DNA from: Bacteroidota bacterium
Lineage (GTDB): Bacteria > Bacteroidota > Bacteroidia > Bacteroidales > F082
DNA length: 64,000 nucleotides
Direction of reading: 5' to 3'
Assembly (NCBI GenBank): GCA_018816765.1
Contig: JAHIUX010000087.1
Coordinates: 1-64,000 of the forward strand
Part shown: in pieces, positions 7,465 to 17,614 of the stretch
Layout of the letters: every line of letters starts with the position of its first letter
How positions within the stretch are numbered: position 1 is the stretch's first letter
Program-made: the position numbers and the translations under genes
Notes under the pieces: model-generated
What the model was told of the DNA's origin: nothing
What the model saw: only the letters and a program-made list of their open reading frames with translations
Databases searched by the model: none

Positions 7465-9435
7465 ATGAAACTATCGATCGTCATTGTGAACTATAATGTA
7501 GAACACTTTCTTGAACAGTGCCTTTACGCTGTGAGGAAAGCCCTGAAAAATGTTGACGGTGAGGTGTTTGTGGTCGACAACGATTCTGTTGACGGATCCT
7601 TGCGCATGCTGCGCGAAAAATTCCCTGAGGTGATCCTGATCGACAACAAACAGAATGTCGGCTTCAGCAAGGCCAACAACCAGGCCATCAGGATCTCGAA
7701 AGGAGAGTATGTGTTGTTGTTAAACCCGGATACGGTGGTTGAAGACGACACCTTTGAAAAGGTGATCGCTTTTATGGACAAGCACCCTGATGCGGGCGGC
7801 CTGGGTGTGAAAATGGTCGATGGCAAAGGTAAATTTCTGCCTGAGTCGAAACGCGGACTGCCCACACCGCTGACGGCCTTTTACAAAATCTTTGGCTTTT
7901 CGAGCCTGTTTCCTACCTCAAAAAGGTTTTCGCGATACCATATGGGTTTTCTCGACAAAGACCAGGTGCACGAAATTGAGGTGCTTGCAGGCGCCTTTAT
8001 GCTGATGCGCCGCGAAGCACTCAACAAAACAGGTTTGCTCGATGAAGCCTTCTTCATGTATGGCGAAGATATCGACCTGTCGTACCGGATTACCCTGGCA
8101 GGGTATAAAAACTACTATTTCCCTGAAACACGCATCATCCATTACAAGGGCGAAAGCACCAAAAAAAGCAGCGTAAACTATGTGTTTGTTTTTTACAATG
8201 CGATGATCATCTTTGCCCGCAAGCATTTTAGCCAGAAACGTGCAAACACTTTTACCTTTCTCATCAACATTGCCATCTATTTCAGGGCATCGCTGGCCAT
8301 CCTGAGCCGCTTTTTCAAACAGGCGTTTTTGCCGGTAGCCGATGCCACAACGGCATACCTTGGCTTACTGCTCATCAAACAGTTTTGGGGCAATATGACC
8401 ATCTACCGCTATGGTGGTGATTATCCCTATGAGCTTGTAGGCATTGCGTTTCCGGTGTATATCCTCATCTGGCTTGTGTCAATTTACATCAGCGGAGGTT
8501 ACGACAGACCGGTCAAAATACACAAGTCCATCAGCGGCATTGCTGCCGGCACTGTCATCATCCTGGTGCTTTATGCCTTGCTGCCCGAGAGCATGCGGTT
8601 CTCACGTGCGCTCATCATCTTTGGCATGTTGTGGCTGATCGTTGCATCAGTGATCAACCGCTATGGGGTGCATTGGCTCAATATTGGCGACTATACCATT
8701 GGCAGCAACGAACGGCGGCGTTTTCTGGTGATCGGTGAGGTAGTGGAAGCCAGCCGGGTGAAAAAACTGCTGATGACAACCGCCATCAAGCCTGATTTTG
8801 TAGGCATCGTTACCAGTGAAATCAAAGCGCCACTCAGTGAAGATGTCATCGGAACGATTCAGCAGGTGAAGGACATCATCACTATTTACAACATCAACGA
8901 GATCATCTTTTGTTCGAAAAGCATTCCACACCAGATGATCATCGATAAAATGGTGGAATGGCATCACAGTCAGATCGACTATAAGATTGCACCCGAGGAC
9001 AGCTATTCAATCATAGGAAGCAACTCCATTAACACCCGTGGTGATTTGTATACCATTGATATCAAAGCAATTGATAAGCAGGGTAGCCGCCGGAACAAAC
9101 GCTTGTTCGACTTGGTAGCCTCCTTCGGCATATTGCTGTTTTGGCCGGTACTGCTGTTTTTTGTGCACCAGCCCGTGGGCATATTGGTTAATGCAACGAA
9201 GGTTATACTGGGCAGGCGAACCTGGGTTGGTTATTGCAAAGTTGCCGCTCCACAAGGGGGCAGGCTGCCCTTGATTCGTGCGGGCATTGTATCGCCAGCC
9301 GATGTGTTTCACAATGCTGTCACCGACGAAGAAACACTAAACAGGCTAAACCTCATGTATGCCCGCGACTACACACTGCTCAAGGATATGAATATCCTCA
9401 TCAGGGCAATGCGGTATAGCGGCCGCCGCATCTGA
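7465..9435 (+). CDS. GT2 glycosyltransferase fused to a WcaJ-like membrane/nucleotide-binding region
   Basis: The start at 7465 gives MKLSIVIVNYNVEHF, the canonical GT2 opening, and is preceded by GGGA. The GT2 domain (1 to about 270) shows LLLNPDTVVED and LLDEAFFMYGEDIDLSYR, as in rhamnosyltransferase-like enzymes. Residues about 300-420 hold several membrane helices. Next comes a Rossmann-like segment (RRRFLVIGEVVEASRVKKLL). A C-terminal KRLFDLVASFGILLFWPVLL resembles the membrane hairpin that opens polyprenyl-phosphate sugar-phosphotransferases (WcaJ), but the catalytic cytosolic part is absent. The 656-residue protein probably adds a sugar to a lipid-linked glycan at the inner membrane. 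Confidence 0.8.
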   Translation: MKLSIVIVNYNVEHFLEQCLYAVRKALKNVDGEVFVVDNDSVDGSLRMLREKFPEVILIDNKQNVGFSKANNQAIRISKGEYVLLLNPDTVVEDDTFEKVIAFMDKHPDAGGLGVKMVDGKGKFLPESKRGLPTPLTAFYKIFGFSSLFPTSKRFSRYHMGFLDKDQVHEIEVLAGAFMLMRREALNKTGLLDEAFFMYGEDIDLSYRITLAGYKNYYFPETRIIHYKGESTKKSSVNYVFVFYNAMIIFARKHFSQKRANTFTFLINIAIYFRASLAILSRFFKQAFLPVADATTAYLGLLLIKQFWGNMTIYRYGGDYPYELVGIAFPVYILIWLVSIYISGGYDRPVKIHKSISGIAAGTVIILVLYALLPESMRFSRALIIFGMLWLIVASVINRYGVHWLNIGDYTIGSNERRRFLVIGEVVEASRVKKLLMTTAIKPDFVGIVTSEIKAPLSEDVIGTIQQVKDIITIYNINEIIFCSKSIPHQMIIDKMVEWHHSQIDYKIAPEDSYSIIGSNSINTRGDLYTIDIKAIDKQGSRRNKRLFDLVASFGILLFWPVLLFFVHQPVGILVNATKVILGRRTWVGYCKVAAPQGGRLPLIRAGIVSPADVFHNAVTDEETLNRLNLMYARDYTLLKDMNILIRAMRYSGRRI

Positions 9436-9501
9436 CAAACCGAAAGGATGACCGACATTCGGCTTTCGCGAAATTTATTTCCGCATGCCTTAAAAATTGC
9501 T

Positions 9502-9509
9502 TAATTTTG
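9502..9509 (+). promoter_or_regulatory. -7 element before nusB
   Basis: TAATTTTG matches TAnnTTTG. It places transcription initiation near 9516 and overlaps an upstream TTG at 9507. This argues for ATG 9546 as the nusB start. Confidence 0.45.
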
Positions 9510-9545
9510 CCGCGTGATCACGATCAACTAAGTTCATTTACAACC

Positions 9546-10508
9546 ATGCTCAGCAGAAGGCACCTCCGTATCAAAGTCCTGCAGGCCCTTTACGCCTACT
9601 TTCAATCAGGCAGTACCAGTATCGAACAGGGTGAAAAACAACTAATTCTCAGTATCAATAAGCTTTTCGAGCTGTTTATCTATCAGCTCTCCTTTTTAAT
9701 TGAGACTGCCCGTTTTGCCGAAAGGCGGCTTGAAGAAGGCAAAAAGAAACACCTCCCGACAGCCGACGACCTCAATCCCAATATGCGGTTTGCACAAAAC
9801 AGCATCCTGGGCCTGATTAACGACAACAAGGATTTCAGGCGCTTCGAAAACTTGTATAAGATCAATTGGTCGCAGGACCAGGATATGGTCCGTAAGTTCT
9901 ACCTCGAAATCAAGGATTCGTCCGATTTTGAAAAGTACATGGCAGGTGATTCGAGCAGCTTTGCGGCTGAGAAGAAATTCCTGATCAATATTGCCGAGAA
10001 GTATTTTTCCACTTTCGAACTCCTGCAGTCGTTTTATGAAGAAAAGAGCATTTATTTTGTCGATGACTATCATCTGGTGACCTATATGATTGTGAAATTC
10101 TTCAAGTTCATGGAAAAGGATTTTGACATCAACACCAAATTACCCACCATCTTCAGGACTGAGCAGGACGAAGAAGACGAAGACCAGGATTTCGTAAAAA
10201 AGCTCTTCAGGGAAACCATTTTGCACAGCGAAGCCTACGGCAGGCTCGTAGCTGATTCCACCTCAAACTGGGAGCAGGAACGCATCGCCATCATGGATAT
10301 GATCATCCTGAAAATGGCGCTGACCGAGCTGACCTGTTTCCCGTCGATCCCGGTGAAGGTGACGATGAACGAATACATCGACATCTCCAAGTACTTCAGC
10401 ACAGCCCGCAGCAAGGTGTTCGTCAACGGCATCCTCGATAAGCTCATTCAGCAATTCAGGGCCGAAGGACTGGTGGTGAAAACAGGCCGTGGCCTGCTCG
10501 ACGAATAA
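9546..10508 (+). CDS. nusB: transcription antitermination factor NusB (long Bacteroidota form)
   Basis: The protein starts MLSRRHLRIKVLQALYAYF, the RNA-binding arginine-rich helix of NusB. The end carries the conserved NEYIDISKYFSTARSKVFVNGILDKL block. At about 320 residues it is twice the E. coli length, which is normal for Bacteroidota because of an inserted central helical region. NusB binds BoxA RNA with S10 (NusE) and supports rRNA transcription antitermination. A longer start at 9507 is a TTG inside the promoter and is not used here. A short hairpin without a T-run lies at 10527-10543, after the stop. Confidence 0.93.
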   Translation: MLSRRHLRIKVLQALYAYFQSGSTSIEQGEKQLILSINKLFELFIYQLSFLIETARFAERRLEEGKKKHLPTADDLNPNMRFAQNSILGLINDNKDFRRFENLYKINWSQDQDMVRKFYLEIKDSSDFEKYMAGDSSSFAAEKKFLINIAEKYFSTFELLQSFYEEKSIYFVDDYHLVTYMIVKFFKFMEKDFDINTKLPTIFRTEQDEEDEDQDFVKKLFRETILHSEAYGRLVADSTSNWEQERIAIMDMIILKMALTELTCFPSIPVKVTMNEYIDISKYFSTARSKVFVNGILDKLIQQFRAEGLVVKTGRGLLDE

Positions 10509-10599
10509 GGTGCTTATGCCGACCCAACGCATCTCCAATGCGTAATGTGGATTTATTTCAGTTGTTTTCCGGAAGTGTCGGTTTTTAAACGGATACGGT

Positions 10600-10607
10600 T
10601 ATCTTTG
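10600..10607 (+). promoter_or_regulatory. -7 element before the T9SS glycosidase-like gene
   Basis: TATCTTTG is an exact TAnnTTTG match 45 bases before the TTG start codon at 10653. The -33 box is unclear. Confidence 0.5.
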
Positions 10608-10652
10608 CCTCTTTGGTATGGTTTTAGCATATTAACCTGAAAACCGGCTGCT

Positions 10653-13085
10653 TTGAAAAACTATCTGTTGCTGTCATTGATGTTGTTCGTGTTGCTCAGG
10701 CTGCAGGCCCAGCCGCAGCTGATCACTGTAGATGCGTCACAACCACAGGCAAAGCTTAACGGACTCTATGAGTTGAATGTGCAGCTGACGAGTCTTGTCC
10801 GTAATCCGTTTGATGCCGATTCATTAAACCTTACTGGGCTTTTCATTGCTCCCGATGGCCAACAGCTTAGTCAGCAAGGTTTTTTTTATCAGGCATTTGA
10901 AAACCAGTCAGGTAGCCTGAGTCCTGTTGGGGAGCCCTTTTGGAAAATCAGGTTTACTCCACGCCAGACCGGCGATTGGTCTTATGTTGTTCAGGTGACG
11001 GATGTGTTTGGAAGTGACCAGTCCGACACCCTGCATTTCGACTGTTTCGAAAGCGAAAAACCAGGTTTTGTAAGCAAATCGGCCACCGGCAACTACCTTG
11101 TCGATGACAAGGGAATGGATGTTTTTCTCATTGGCGAAAACATTGCCTGGGCCGGCTATGAATCAGGAAACGACCGCATGGCTGAATACATGGAAAAACT
11201 GGATGCCAGCGGCGCAAATTTTGCCAAACTGATGATGACACCCTGGTCATACAGCATCGAATGGGGCCCGGGCGGATTGAAAAACTACGGAAACAGGCAG
11301 GACAGGGCATTCATGGTCGACAGCGTTTTCAGGATGGCCGCTGAGTATGGGCTTTACCTTCAGCTGGCTGTTTCAATACACAATGAGCTCAGGCCCGGAT
11401 TCGCCAACGAGGACTGGCTTTCAAACCCATACAATGTCATCCATGGCGGTCCCTGTGCTGAGCCACAGGATTTTTTCACTTTACCGGAAGCCCGGTCCCT
11501 GTTTAAAAACAGGCTGTCGTACATCATTGCACGCTGGGGCTATGAACCCTTGCTGATGGGATGGGAATTATTTTCTGAAGCCGACAACTTTTCGTTCTAC
11601 AGCCAGTATGCTACCCAGATTGCTGATTGGGCAGGGGAGATGGCAACATTTATTCGCGAAAATGACCCTTATCACCACCTGACTTCTGTCGGTTTTGCTT
11701 TAACCAAAAGCAACCCCACTGTGTGGCAGCATCCCGATATCGGCTTCACCCAGTTGCATTTTTATGCCGACAGGCCTGATGTTGAAGGAGAAGCATTCAG
11801 GATGTGTGGCGTATACCTCGGCGCATACAACAAACCAGTGTTGATTGGTGAGTACGGCATTGGCCACATCAACGACTCCATTATCGCCTGGGACCCCGAA
11901 GGCTGGGCCTTGCACAACGGCTTATGGGCAACAGCCTTGTCGGGCGCTATTGGCGGTGCGGTTCCCTGGTTCTGGGATGCTTACATCAACGACCTTGACC
12001 TGTATCACCGCTTTACAGGACCGGCACGCTTTATGCACGATGAAAAGCTCAGTGGCAAAGGATTTGTGCCACAACACCTGCACACTGCATCTGCCGTTCA
12101 GCAGGATTGGACGCTTTCGCCGAAATACTTCGACCTCAACGCAAAATCGCCTTCCAGTGATTTCACCCTGCAAGCAACAGGTGTGCTTGCGCCTGCTGAA
12201 GACAGCCTCGTTGGGATGCTTTATGGCCCGTTGTCGCTTTTCGCCAACCTGCGGAATCCGCCGGTATTTCACGGAAAGTGGCAGTCAGGCAGCATGATTA
12301 CAGTCGAAACAGGCCCGCAGGTTTCGGATGGTATCCTGCAGCTGACCATCGACGGACAAGTGGTTTTCGAAGGCACTGTGCAGCCATCTAGCCTCTATGC
12401 CTTTGAAATTGATGCCGGGGAACATACCGTTCAGCTCGACAACAGGGGTGCGTCATTTTTAAGCATGATCGAATTGCACGAGATTGTGTTTCAGGATTAC
12501 CTGCCCGAATTACGCGCTTTTGGCATGGTAAGCGAAGACAGGGCACTGGTATGGGTGCACAACAGAAACCACCACTGGCAATGGATACGCGATCACGAAC
12601 TTCCGCCTGAAGCTGCTTCGGGCTACCTGGTTTTGCCATTTTATTCGGGCGATTTTCAGCTCGATTGGTACAATACAAGCAGTGGTGAAGTTGACTCAAG
12701 CCTTGTGCTGAGTGCCGGAGCTGATGGCCTTGCTGTTCCCGTAAGGAACCTGGAGACTGACATCGCTCTCAAAGTCAATCTGATAACAAGTGTTGCGCCA
12801 AGGTGTACCGCCAATGAAAAGCGCATAATGGTGTTTCCAAACCCTTCAACCGGCCGGTTTACCTTTGCTGTTGAACTGAAAATTGCTGGCCTGTTAAGCC
12901 TCGAAATCACTGATCTGGCAGGCAGAATCGTCTACAATGAGACAAAACACTGCAGCGCTGGCGGACTGAAGCAGCTGCGCTGGGATCCCGCCTTACCTGC
13001 TGCTTACCTGCACAAAACCACATTTTTCCTCTATCGCCTGCGTACACCGGAGGGGGTATTTACCGGCAAGATTATTCTGGAATAG
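10653..13085 (+). CDS. T9SS-exported DUF5060/TIM-barrel glycosidase-like protein
   Basis: The 810-residue product starts at a TTG codon with a signal peptide ending near LRLQAQ. Residues about 25-115 look like the DUF5060 beta-sandwich (ADSLNLTGLFIAPDG, TGDWSYVVQV). A GH5-like barrel follows at about 140-440, with candidate acid/base and nucleophile glutamates in MGWELFSEAD (near 305) and LIGEYGIGH (near 397). The last 80 residues form a T9SS type A sorting domain (IMVFPNPSTGRFTF ... GKIILE). It should be secreted or surface-anchored and act on a polysaccharide. Substrate and activity are not proven by the sequence. Confidence 0.8.
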   Translation: MKNYLLLSLMLFVLLRLQAQPQLITVDASQPQAKLNGLYELNVQLTSLVRNPFDADSLNLTGLFIAPDGQQLSQQGFFYQAFENQSGSLSPVGEPFWKIRFTPRQTGDWSYVVQVTDVFGSDQSDTLHFDCFESEKPGFVSKSATGNYLVDDKGMDVFLIGENIAWAGYESGNDRMAEYMEKLDASGANFAKLMMTPWSYSIEWGPGGLKNYGNRQDRAFMVDSVFRMAAEYGLYLQLAVSIHNELRPGFANEDWLSNPYNVIHGGPCAEPQDFFTLPEARSLFKNRLSYIIARWGYEPLLMGWELFSEADNFSFYSQYATQIADWAGEMATFIRENDPYHHLTSVGFALTKSNPTVWQHPDIGFTQLHFYADRPDVEGEAFRMCGVYLGAYNKPVLIGEYGIGHINDSIIAWDPEGWALHNGLWATALSGAIGGAVPWFWDAYINDLDLYHRFTGPARFMHDEKLSGKGFVPQHLHTASAVQQDWTLSPKYFDLNAKSPSSDFTLQATGVLAPAEDSLVGMLYGPLSLFANLRNPPVFHGKWQSGSMITVETGPQVSDGILQLTIDGQVVFEGTVQPSSLYAFEIDAGEHTVQLDNRGASFLSMIELHEIVFQDYLPELRAFGMVSEDRALVWVHNRNHHWQWIRDHELPPEAASGYLVLPFYSGDFQLDWYNTSSGEVDSSLVLSAGADGLAVPVRNLETDIALKVNLITSVAPRCTANEKRIMVFPNPSTGRFTFAVELKIAGLLSLEITDLAGRIVYNETKHCSAGGLKQLRWDPALPAAYLHKTTFFLYRLRTPEGVFTGKIILE

Positions 13086-13123
13086 AATTTCTTTCAAAAG
13101 CCAGCTTGCTGCGAAAAAAATAG

Positions 13124-13131
13124 TATTTTTG
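13124..13131 (+). promoter_or_regulatory. -7 element before the aconitase gene
   Basis: TATTTTTG matches TAnnTTTG and would give a leader of about 65 bases to ATG 13204. The spacing to a candidate TTG at 13106-13108 is only 15 bases, shorter than usual. Confidence 0.4.
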
Positions 13132-13203
13132 CTTAAACACTTGATTTTATTGTTATTAGATTAACAACAAAGCCCAAACTGAACAAAACTAATAAGAACA
13201 ACT

Positions 13204-15471
13204 ATGAAGGTTTTTGATTTTGATATGATTAAGGGTGTTTATGCCCAACTGCCGGCGCGCGTCGAAACTGCCCGCAAACTGCTTGGTCGCCCGTTGAGCC
13301 TCACCGAAAAAATCCTGTATGCCCACCTGACAGATTCGCTTCCTGAGCTGCCCTTTACCCGAGGCGGTTCATACGTCGATTTTGACCCCGACAGGGTTGC
13401 CATGCAGGATGCCACTGCCCAGATGGCCTTGCTGCAATTTATGCAGGCTGGTAAAAGCAAGGTGGCCGTTCCATCTACCGTGCACTGCGATCACCTGATC
13501 CAGGCCAAAGCCGGAGCCGAAGCCGATATGAAAGTGGCCCGCGACACCAACAAGGAAGTGTTTGATTTTCTTGCATCTGTATCAAATAAATATGGCATTG
13601 GTTTCTGGAAACCCGGTGCTGGCATCATCCACCAGGTGGTGCTCGAGAACTATGCTTTTCCCGGCGGGATGATGATCGGGACTGACTCACACACGGTGAA
13701 TGCTGGCGGTCTGGGCATGGTGGCCATCGGTGTTGGCGGCGCTGATGCCGTGGATGTGATGGCCGGAATGGCCTGGGAACTGAAATTCCCGAAACTTATC
13801 GGCATCAGGCTGACAGGCCGCCTCAGCGGATGGACCTCAGCCAAGGATGTGATCCTGAAAGTGGCCGGAATCCTGACCGTGAAAGGTGGCACAGGTGCCA
13901 TCGTTGAGTATTTTGGCGAAGGCGCTGAAGCCATCTCCTGCACCGGAAAAGGTACGATCTGCAATATGGGTGCCGAAATCGGAGCAACAACCTCCCTCTT
14001 TGGCTACGATGCCAAAATGGAAGCCTACCTCAGGGGAACAAACAGATCGCTGGTGGCCGACGAAGCCAACAAGGTGAAGGCACACCTGACTGCCGACCCT
14101 GAAGTGTATGCCCATCCTGAAAAATATTTTGACCAGGTGATCGAAATTGACCTTTCAACCCTCGAACCCCACATCAACGGGCCGTTCACTCCCGACCTGG
14201 CTACGCCCGTTTCCAAATTTGCTGCTGCAGTAAAGGAAAACAACTGGCCCGAAACATTATCTGTAGGCCTCATCGGCAGCTGCACCAACTCATCCTATGA
14301 AGACATCTCCCGTGCTGCTTCGCTGGCGCAGCAGGCCATCGACAAGAAACTGACAGTGAAATCAGAGTACACGGTGACACCGGGCTCCGAGCTTGTGCGC
14401 TATACCGTTGAACGCGATGGATACCTCGATACCTTTGCCAGCATCGGTGGGGTGGTCCTTGCCAATGCCTGCGGACCTTGTATCGGCCAATGGGCGCGAC
14501 ACAATGCCGACAAAGGCGAACGGAATTCAATCATGACTTCGTTCAACAGGAACTTTGCCAAGCGCAACGACGGAAATCCAAACACACACGGCTTCGTCGC
14601 ATCACCTGAGATGGTGACAGCCTTTGCCATCGCCGGCTCGCTGACCTTTAACCCCCTGACCGACTACCTTGTGAATGCCGATGGAGAAAAGGTGAAGCTC
14701 AATGAACCAAAAGGCATCGAATTTCCACCACGGGGTTTTGCTGTCGAAGACAACGGCTATCAGGCACCTGCCGAAGACGGTAGCAAAGTTGAAGTGAATG
14801 TCGACCCGAAATCGACCAGGCTGCAGCTACTCGAACCCTTCAAACCCTGGGATGGTAAGGACATCAAAGGACTCTATCTGCTGATCAAAGCCAAGGGCAA
14901 ATGCACCACCGACCATATTTCGATGGCCGGACCCTGGTTGCGCTACCGCGGCCACCTCGAAAACATCTCACAAAATATGCTCATCGGTGCGGTAAACTAC
15001 TTCGGGGAAAAAACCAATGCCGTGGTGAACCAGCTTACATCTTCGGTCGACACGGTGCCCAACACTGCCCTCGCTTACCGAGAAACCGGTTTCGGTTCCA
15101 TCGTCGTGGGCGACGAAAACTATGGCGAAGGCTCCTCGCGTGAGCATGCCGCCATGGAACCCCGTTTCCTTGGCGTTAAAGCCGTGCTGGTGAAATCATT
15201 CGCACGTATCCACGAAACAAACCTCAAAAAACAGGGGATGCTGGCAATTACCTTCGCCGACAAAGCCGATTATGACAAGATCAGGGAAGACGACAGAATC
15301 GATATCCTCGGACTCTCAGCGATGGAAGCCGGTAAGCCGCTTACAATCAGGCTGAATCACGCCGACCATCGCATGGAGGAATTTGCGGTAAATCACACCT
15401 ATAACGCAAACCAGATCGCCTGGCTGAAGGCAGGCAGCGCCCTGAACCTGATTAAGGAAAAGCAGCTGTAA
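13204..15471 (+). CDS. acn: aconitate hydratase (mitochondrial-type)
   Basis: The 755-residue enzyme interconverts citrate and isocitrate in the TCA cycle in the cytoplasm. The [4Fe-4S] cysteines are visible in [11 protein letters not shown] (near residue 360) and [10 protein letters not shown] (near 423 and 426). Domain 4 carries the substrate loop [14 protein letters not shown]. Length and order match the mitochondrial-like aconitases common in Bacteroidota. It is monocistronic: its own -7 element lies upstream, and a strong hairpin terminator begins 30 bases after the stop. Confidence 0.96.
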   Translation: MKVFDFDMIKGVYAQLPARVETARKLLGRPLSLTEKILYAHLTDSLPELPFTRGGSYVDFDPDRVAMQDATAQMALLQFMQAGKSKVAVPSTVHCDHLIQAKAGAEADMKVARDTNKEVFDFLASVSNKYGIGFWKPGAGIIHQVVLENYAFPGGMMIGTDSHTVNAGGLGMVAIGVGGADAVDVMAGMAWELKFPKLIGIRLTGRLSGWTSAKDVILKVAGILTVKGGTGAIVEYFGEGAEAISCTGKGTICNMGAEIGATTSLFGYDAKMEAYLRGTNRSLVADEANKVKAHLTADPEVYAHPEKYFDQVIEIDLSTLEPHINGPFTPDLATPVSKFAAAVKENNWPETLSVGLIGSCTNSSYEDISRAASLAQQAIDKKLTVKSEYTVTPGSELVRYTVERDGYLDTFASIGGVVLANACGPCIGQWARHNADKGERNSIMTSFNRNFAKRNDGNPNTHGFVASPEMVTAFAIAGSLTFNPLTDYLVNADGEKVKLNEPKGIEFPPRGFAVEDNGYQAPAEDGSKVEVNVDPKSTRLQLLEPFKPWDGKDIKGLYLLIKAKGKCTTDHISMAGPWLRYRGHLENISQNMLIGAVNYFGEKTNAVVNQLTSSVDTVPNTALAYRETGFGSIVVGDENYGEGSSREHAAMEPRFLGVKAVLVKSFARIHETNLKKQGMLAITFADKADYDKIREDDRIDILGLSAMEAGKPLTIRLNHADHRMEEFAVNHTYNANQIAWLKAGSALNLIKEKQL

Positions 15472-15500
15472 ACGGGAAAGCCGTTACAATTGAAACATGA

Positions 15501-15553
15501 TTGCCTGAAAGCCTGCCTTGTAAAATAATGCGGGCTTTCAGGCAATTTTTTTT
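15501..15553 (+). terminator. rho-independent terminator of the aconitase gene
   Basis: A perfect 13-bp stem (15501-15513 with 15533-15545) has a 19-base loop and is followed by eight T residues. Confidence 0.9.
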
Positions 15554-15574
15554 CCTGTTTGTGATTATTTCACT

Positions 15575-15582
15575 TATATTTG
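15575..15582 (+). promoter_or_regulatory. possible -7 element in the 15472-15791 gap
   Basis: TATATTTG matches TAnnTTTG. If used for the gene at 15792 the leader would be about 200 bases. I see no tRNA, riboswitch or small reading frame of note in the rest of this gap. Confidence 0.35.
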
Positions 15583-15791
15583 TAGGGCATTTTCCTGCAA
15601 CACATGGCAAGCACCATCATTTCCGGTAAGCATTTTTTGAGCAATAAGGCAGCATAGGTTTGTGAATCGAATGATTGACAAACAGGGGAACGTCATTTTC
15701 CGGAGCTGAGGGTGTTTTTGGGATGGACTAATTTGTGAAACAGAACAATCAGATTTCAACAAACCATATTATTCACCTAATCCCCAAAAAA

Positions 15792-16436
15792 ATGAAAAAA
15801 CTTATTTTTCTGTTGTCATTACTGATCGGAATCAGCGCTGTTGCGCCTGTGTTCGCGCAGAAATCGGACAAGGCGCTCAACAAGCAGCTGAAGTCGAAAG
15901 CCACCAAGCGCGCACGCGAAGAAGCCAAGACCTTCAAAAAACAAGGCTATTATGTTGCACAGGGTGCCCTCCCAATGGATATGCAGCTCGAAAACGCCTG
16001 GAAAAAACAACTGCAGGAAGATGAAGACGGTTATCCCAAATTCATTGTGGCTACCGGAAACTCAGTATCCGAATCACAGACTGCAGCCAAGTTGCAGGCA
16101 ACCGAAACTGCCAAACTTGAGCTTGCCGGAACCATCACCACCAACGTGATGGCCATCATCGAAAACAACATCGCCACACAACAGCTTAGTGCCGAGGATG
16201 CCGCAGCAGTGACAAAAACCGTGGGCGCATCAAAAAACATCATTGCACAGGAACTCGGCAGGGTGGTCACCCTGTATGAAATGTACCGCAAGGTGGGCAA
16301 CAACATCGAAGCCAATGTGCGCCTGGCTTACGACAGCAAAACAGCCAAGGATGCCGCCAAAAAGGTTATCCGCAAAAAACTGGAAGAAGAAGCAGGTCTG
16401 GTGCAGGAAAAACTGGACAAGCTGATGAATTTCTAG
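15792..16436 (+). CDS. secreted protein of unknown function (LPP20-like)
   Basis: The product starts with a clear signal peptide (MKKLIFLLSLLIGISAVAPVFAQ), so it is periplasmic or outer-membrane associated. The mature part is strongly charged and helical. An alanine-rich central stretch (SQTAAKLQATETAKLELAG) is reminiscent of LPP20/FlgP-type proteins, and the protein ends in a coiled-coil-like VQEKLDKLMNF. An upstream ATG at 15735 adds 19 residues that would disrupt the signal, so 15792 is preferred. It has its own terminator. I do not assign a function. Confidence 0.7.
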   Translation: MKKLIFLLSLLIGISAVAPVFAQKSDKALNKQLKSKATKRAREEAKTFKKQGYYVAQGALPMDMQLENAWKKQLQEDEDGYPKFIVATGNSVSESQTAAKLQATETAKLELAGTITTNVMAIIENNIATQQLSAEDAAAVTKTVGASKNIIAQELGRVVTLYEMYRKVGNNIEANVRLAYDSKTAKDAAKKVIRKKLEEEAGLVQEKLDKLMNF

Positions 16437-16457
16437 GCATTGCCTGAACCAATATGA

Positions 16458-16492
16458 AACCGCCCGGCAGCAATGTGAGGGCGGTTTTTTTT
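16458..16492 (+). terminator. rho-independent terminator
   Basis: An 8-bp stem AACCGCCC/GGGCGGTT (16458-16465 with 16479-16486) is followed by a T-run to 16492. It ends the secreted-protein gene and abuts the convergent serine-hydrolase gene. Confidence 0.85.
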
Positions 16493-17531
16493 ATGCCTCA
16501 CGCCTGCGCTTCAGTATCTTCACAATGCGCTTGTAGACGATCTCTGACAAGGTCCACATATCGCCACCACTTGTATTCACAAACTGGATAATGACGGTGT
16601 CGATGTCTTTGTGATATTTTGCAATGCTTTGATAACCAGGAACCAAGCCTGTGTGTTCATATACATACACTGATGAATACATTTCCTGTTCGGCCTCACT
16701 GAGCAGGGAGCCATCGTTCAGTGCGCGCAGAAACAGGCCCACATCTTCAGCAGTGGCGATCATCGAGCCATGGTTGTTGGATTTGATATCGGGCTGCCAG
16801 CCAACGAAATAGCCGCTCATCACATCATCAGGATTCACTTCATGAAGCGAAGCAAAGGTGTTTTTCAATCCGAGCGGGATTAAAATTTCTTCTTTGATAA
16901 ACTGTTGATGGTTGTAACCCACCACCTGGTCGATGATTTCGGAAAGCAGCAGGTAGTTGGTGTTTGAATAGGCATAATCTGTTCCGGGTTCAAAAAGTGC
17001 GGGCTGGTCGAGGGCATAGGCGAGGGCTTCGCGGCTGCTTTTCGGTGGATCGGCCCAGGGAAAAGCAGGGTTGTCGGTCAGGTTGGGGATGCCGCTGCGG
17101 TGCTGCAACATCATGCGCAGGGTGATTTTTTCGGCAAATGCGATCCTGCCCACAAGCTCAGGAAAATATTGTGCCAGCGATTCATCAAGCGACAAGCGAT
17201 TGTTGCAGGCCAGCCTGGTGACGGCCACAGCCACATACAACTTGCTGATGCTGGCGATCTTGAATAAGGCCTTCGGGTCGGCAGGGACCTTATTCTCCCT
17301 GTTTTTCCAGCCCGCTGCATAAAACGCCGGTGGCTTGCCCGCTTCATCCACATACACAATAATGCCATCCAACCCATGACCGGCAGCATCATTCAGCTGT
17401 TGCTGTACTGTGGCAGGCAGGGGAGCTATCCAGGCCCAGACCAGCACCCAGGGTGGAAAAATGATCAGGCAGCACAATGCGACCAATGGCATTACGATTC
17501 TCAGTATGTGTATGATGCGTTTTTTCGTCAT
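16491..17531 (-). CDS. membrane-anchored serine hydrolase, beta-lactamase/PBP4 family
   Basis: The 346-residue protein has an N-terminal membrane segment (residues about 8-35) and a class-C beta-lactamase-like domain. The catalytic SxxK is SISK near residue 95. The second motif is YSN near 187 (YAYSNTNYLLL) and the third is HTG near 291. The family includes D-aminopeptidases, esterases and PBP-like enzymes, and its members are rarely true beta-lactamases. Acting on the periplasmic side is inferred from the signal anchor. A TAAATTTG element at 17615-17622 could drive it. Confidence 0.85.
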   Translation of the reverse strand: MTKKRIIHILRIVMPLVALCCLIIFPPWVLVWAWIAPLPATVQQQLNDAAGHGLDGIIVYVDEAGKPPAFYAAGWKNRENKVPADPKALFKIASISKLYVAVAVTRLACNNRLSLDESLAQYFPELVGRIAFAEKITLRMMLQHRSGIPNLTDNPAFPWADPPKSSREALAYALDQPALFEPGTDYAYSNTNYLLLSEIIDQVVGYNHQQFIKEEILIPLGLKNTFASLHEVNPDDVMSGYFVGWQPDIKSNNHGSMIATAEDVGLFLRALNDGSLLSEAEQEMYSSVYVYEHTGLVPGYQSIAKYHKDIDTVIIQFVNTSGGDMWTLSEIVYKRIVKILKRRREA

Positions 17532-17614
17532 GATAAAAAAAAGAAGAGCGATTAATTGTTGTTTTAGTTAAATGATAATCAATGTTATCAGCACAGAAAG
17601 TCGCTATCCGTGGT

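Noticed and set aside
17560-17600. Fur-box-like GATAAT sequence upstream of the serine hydrolase
   Set aside because: The dyad is broken by an insertion relative to the 7-1-7 pattern and no iron-related gene follows.
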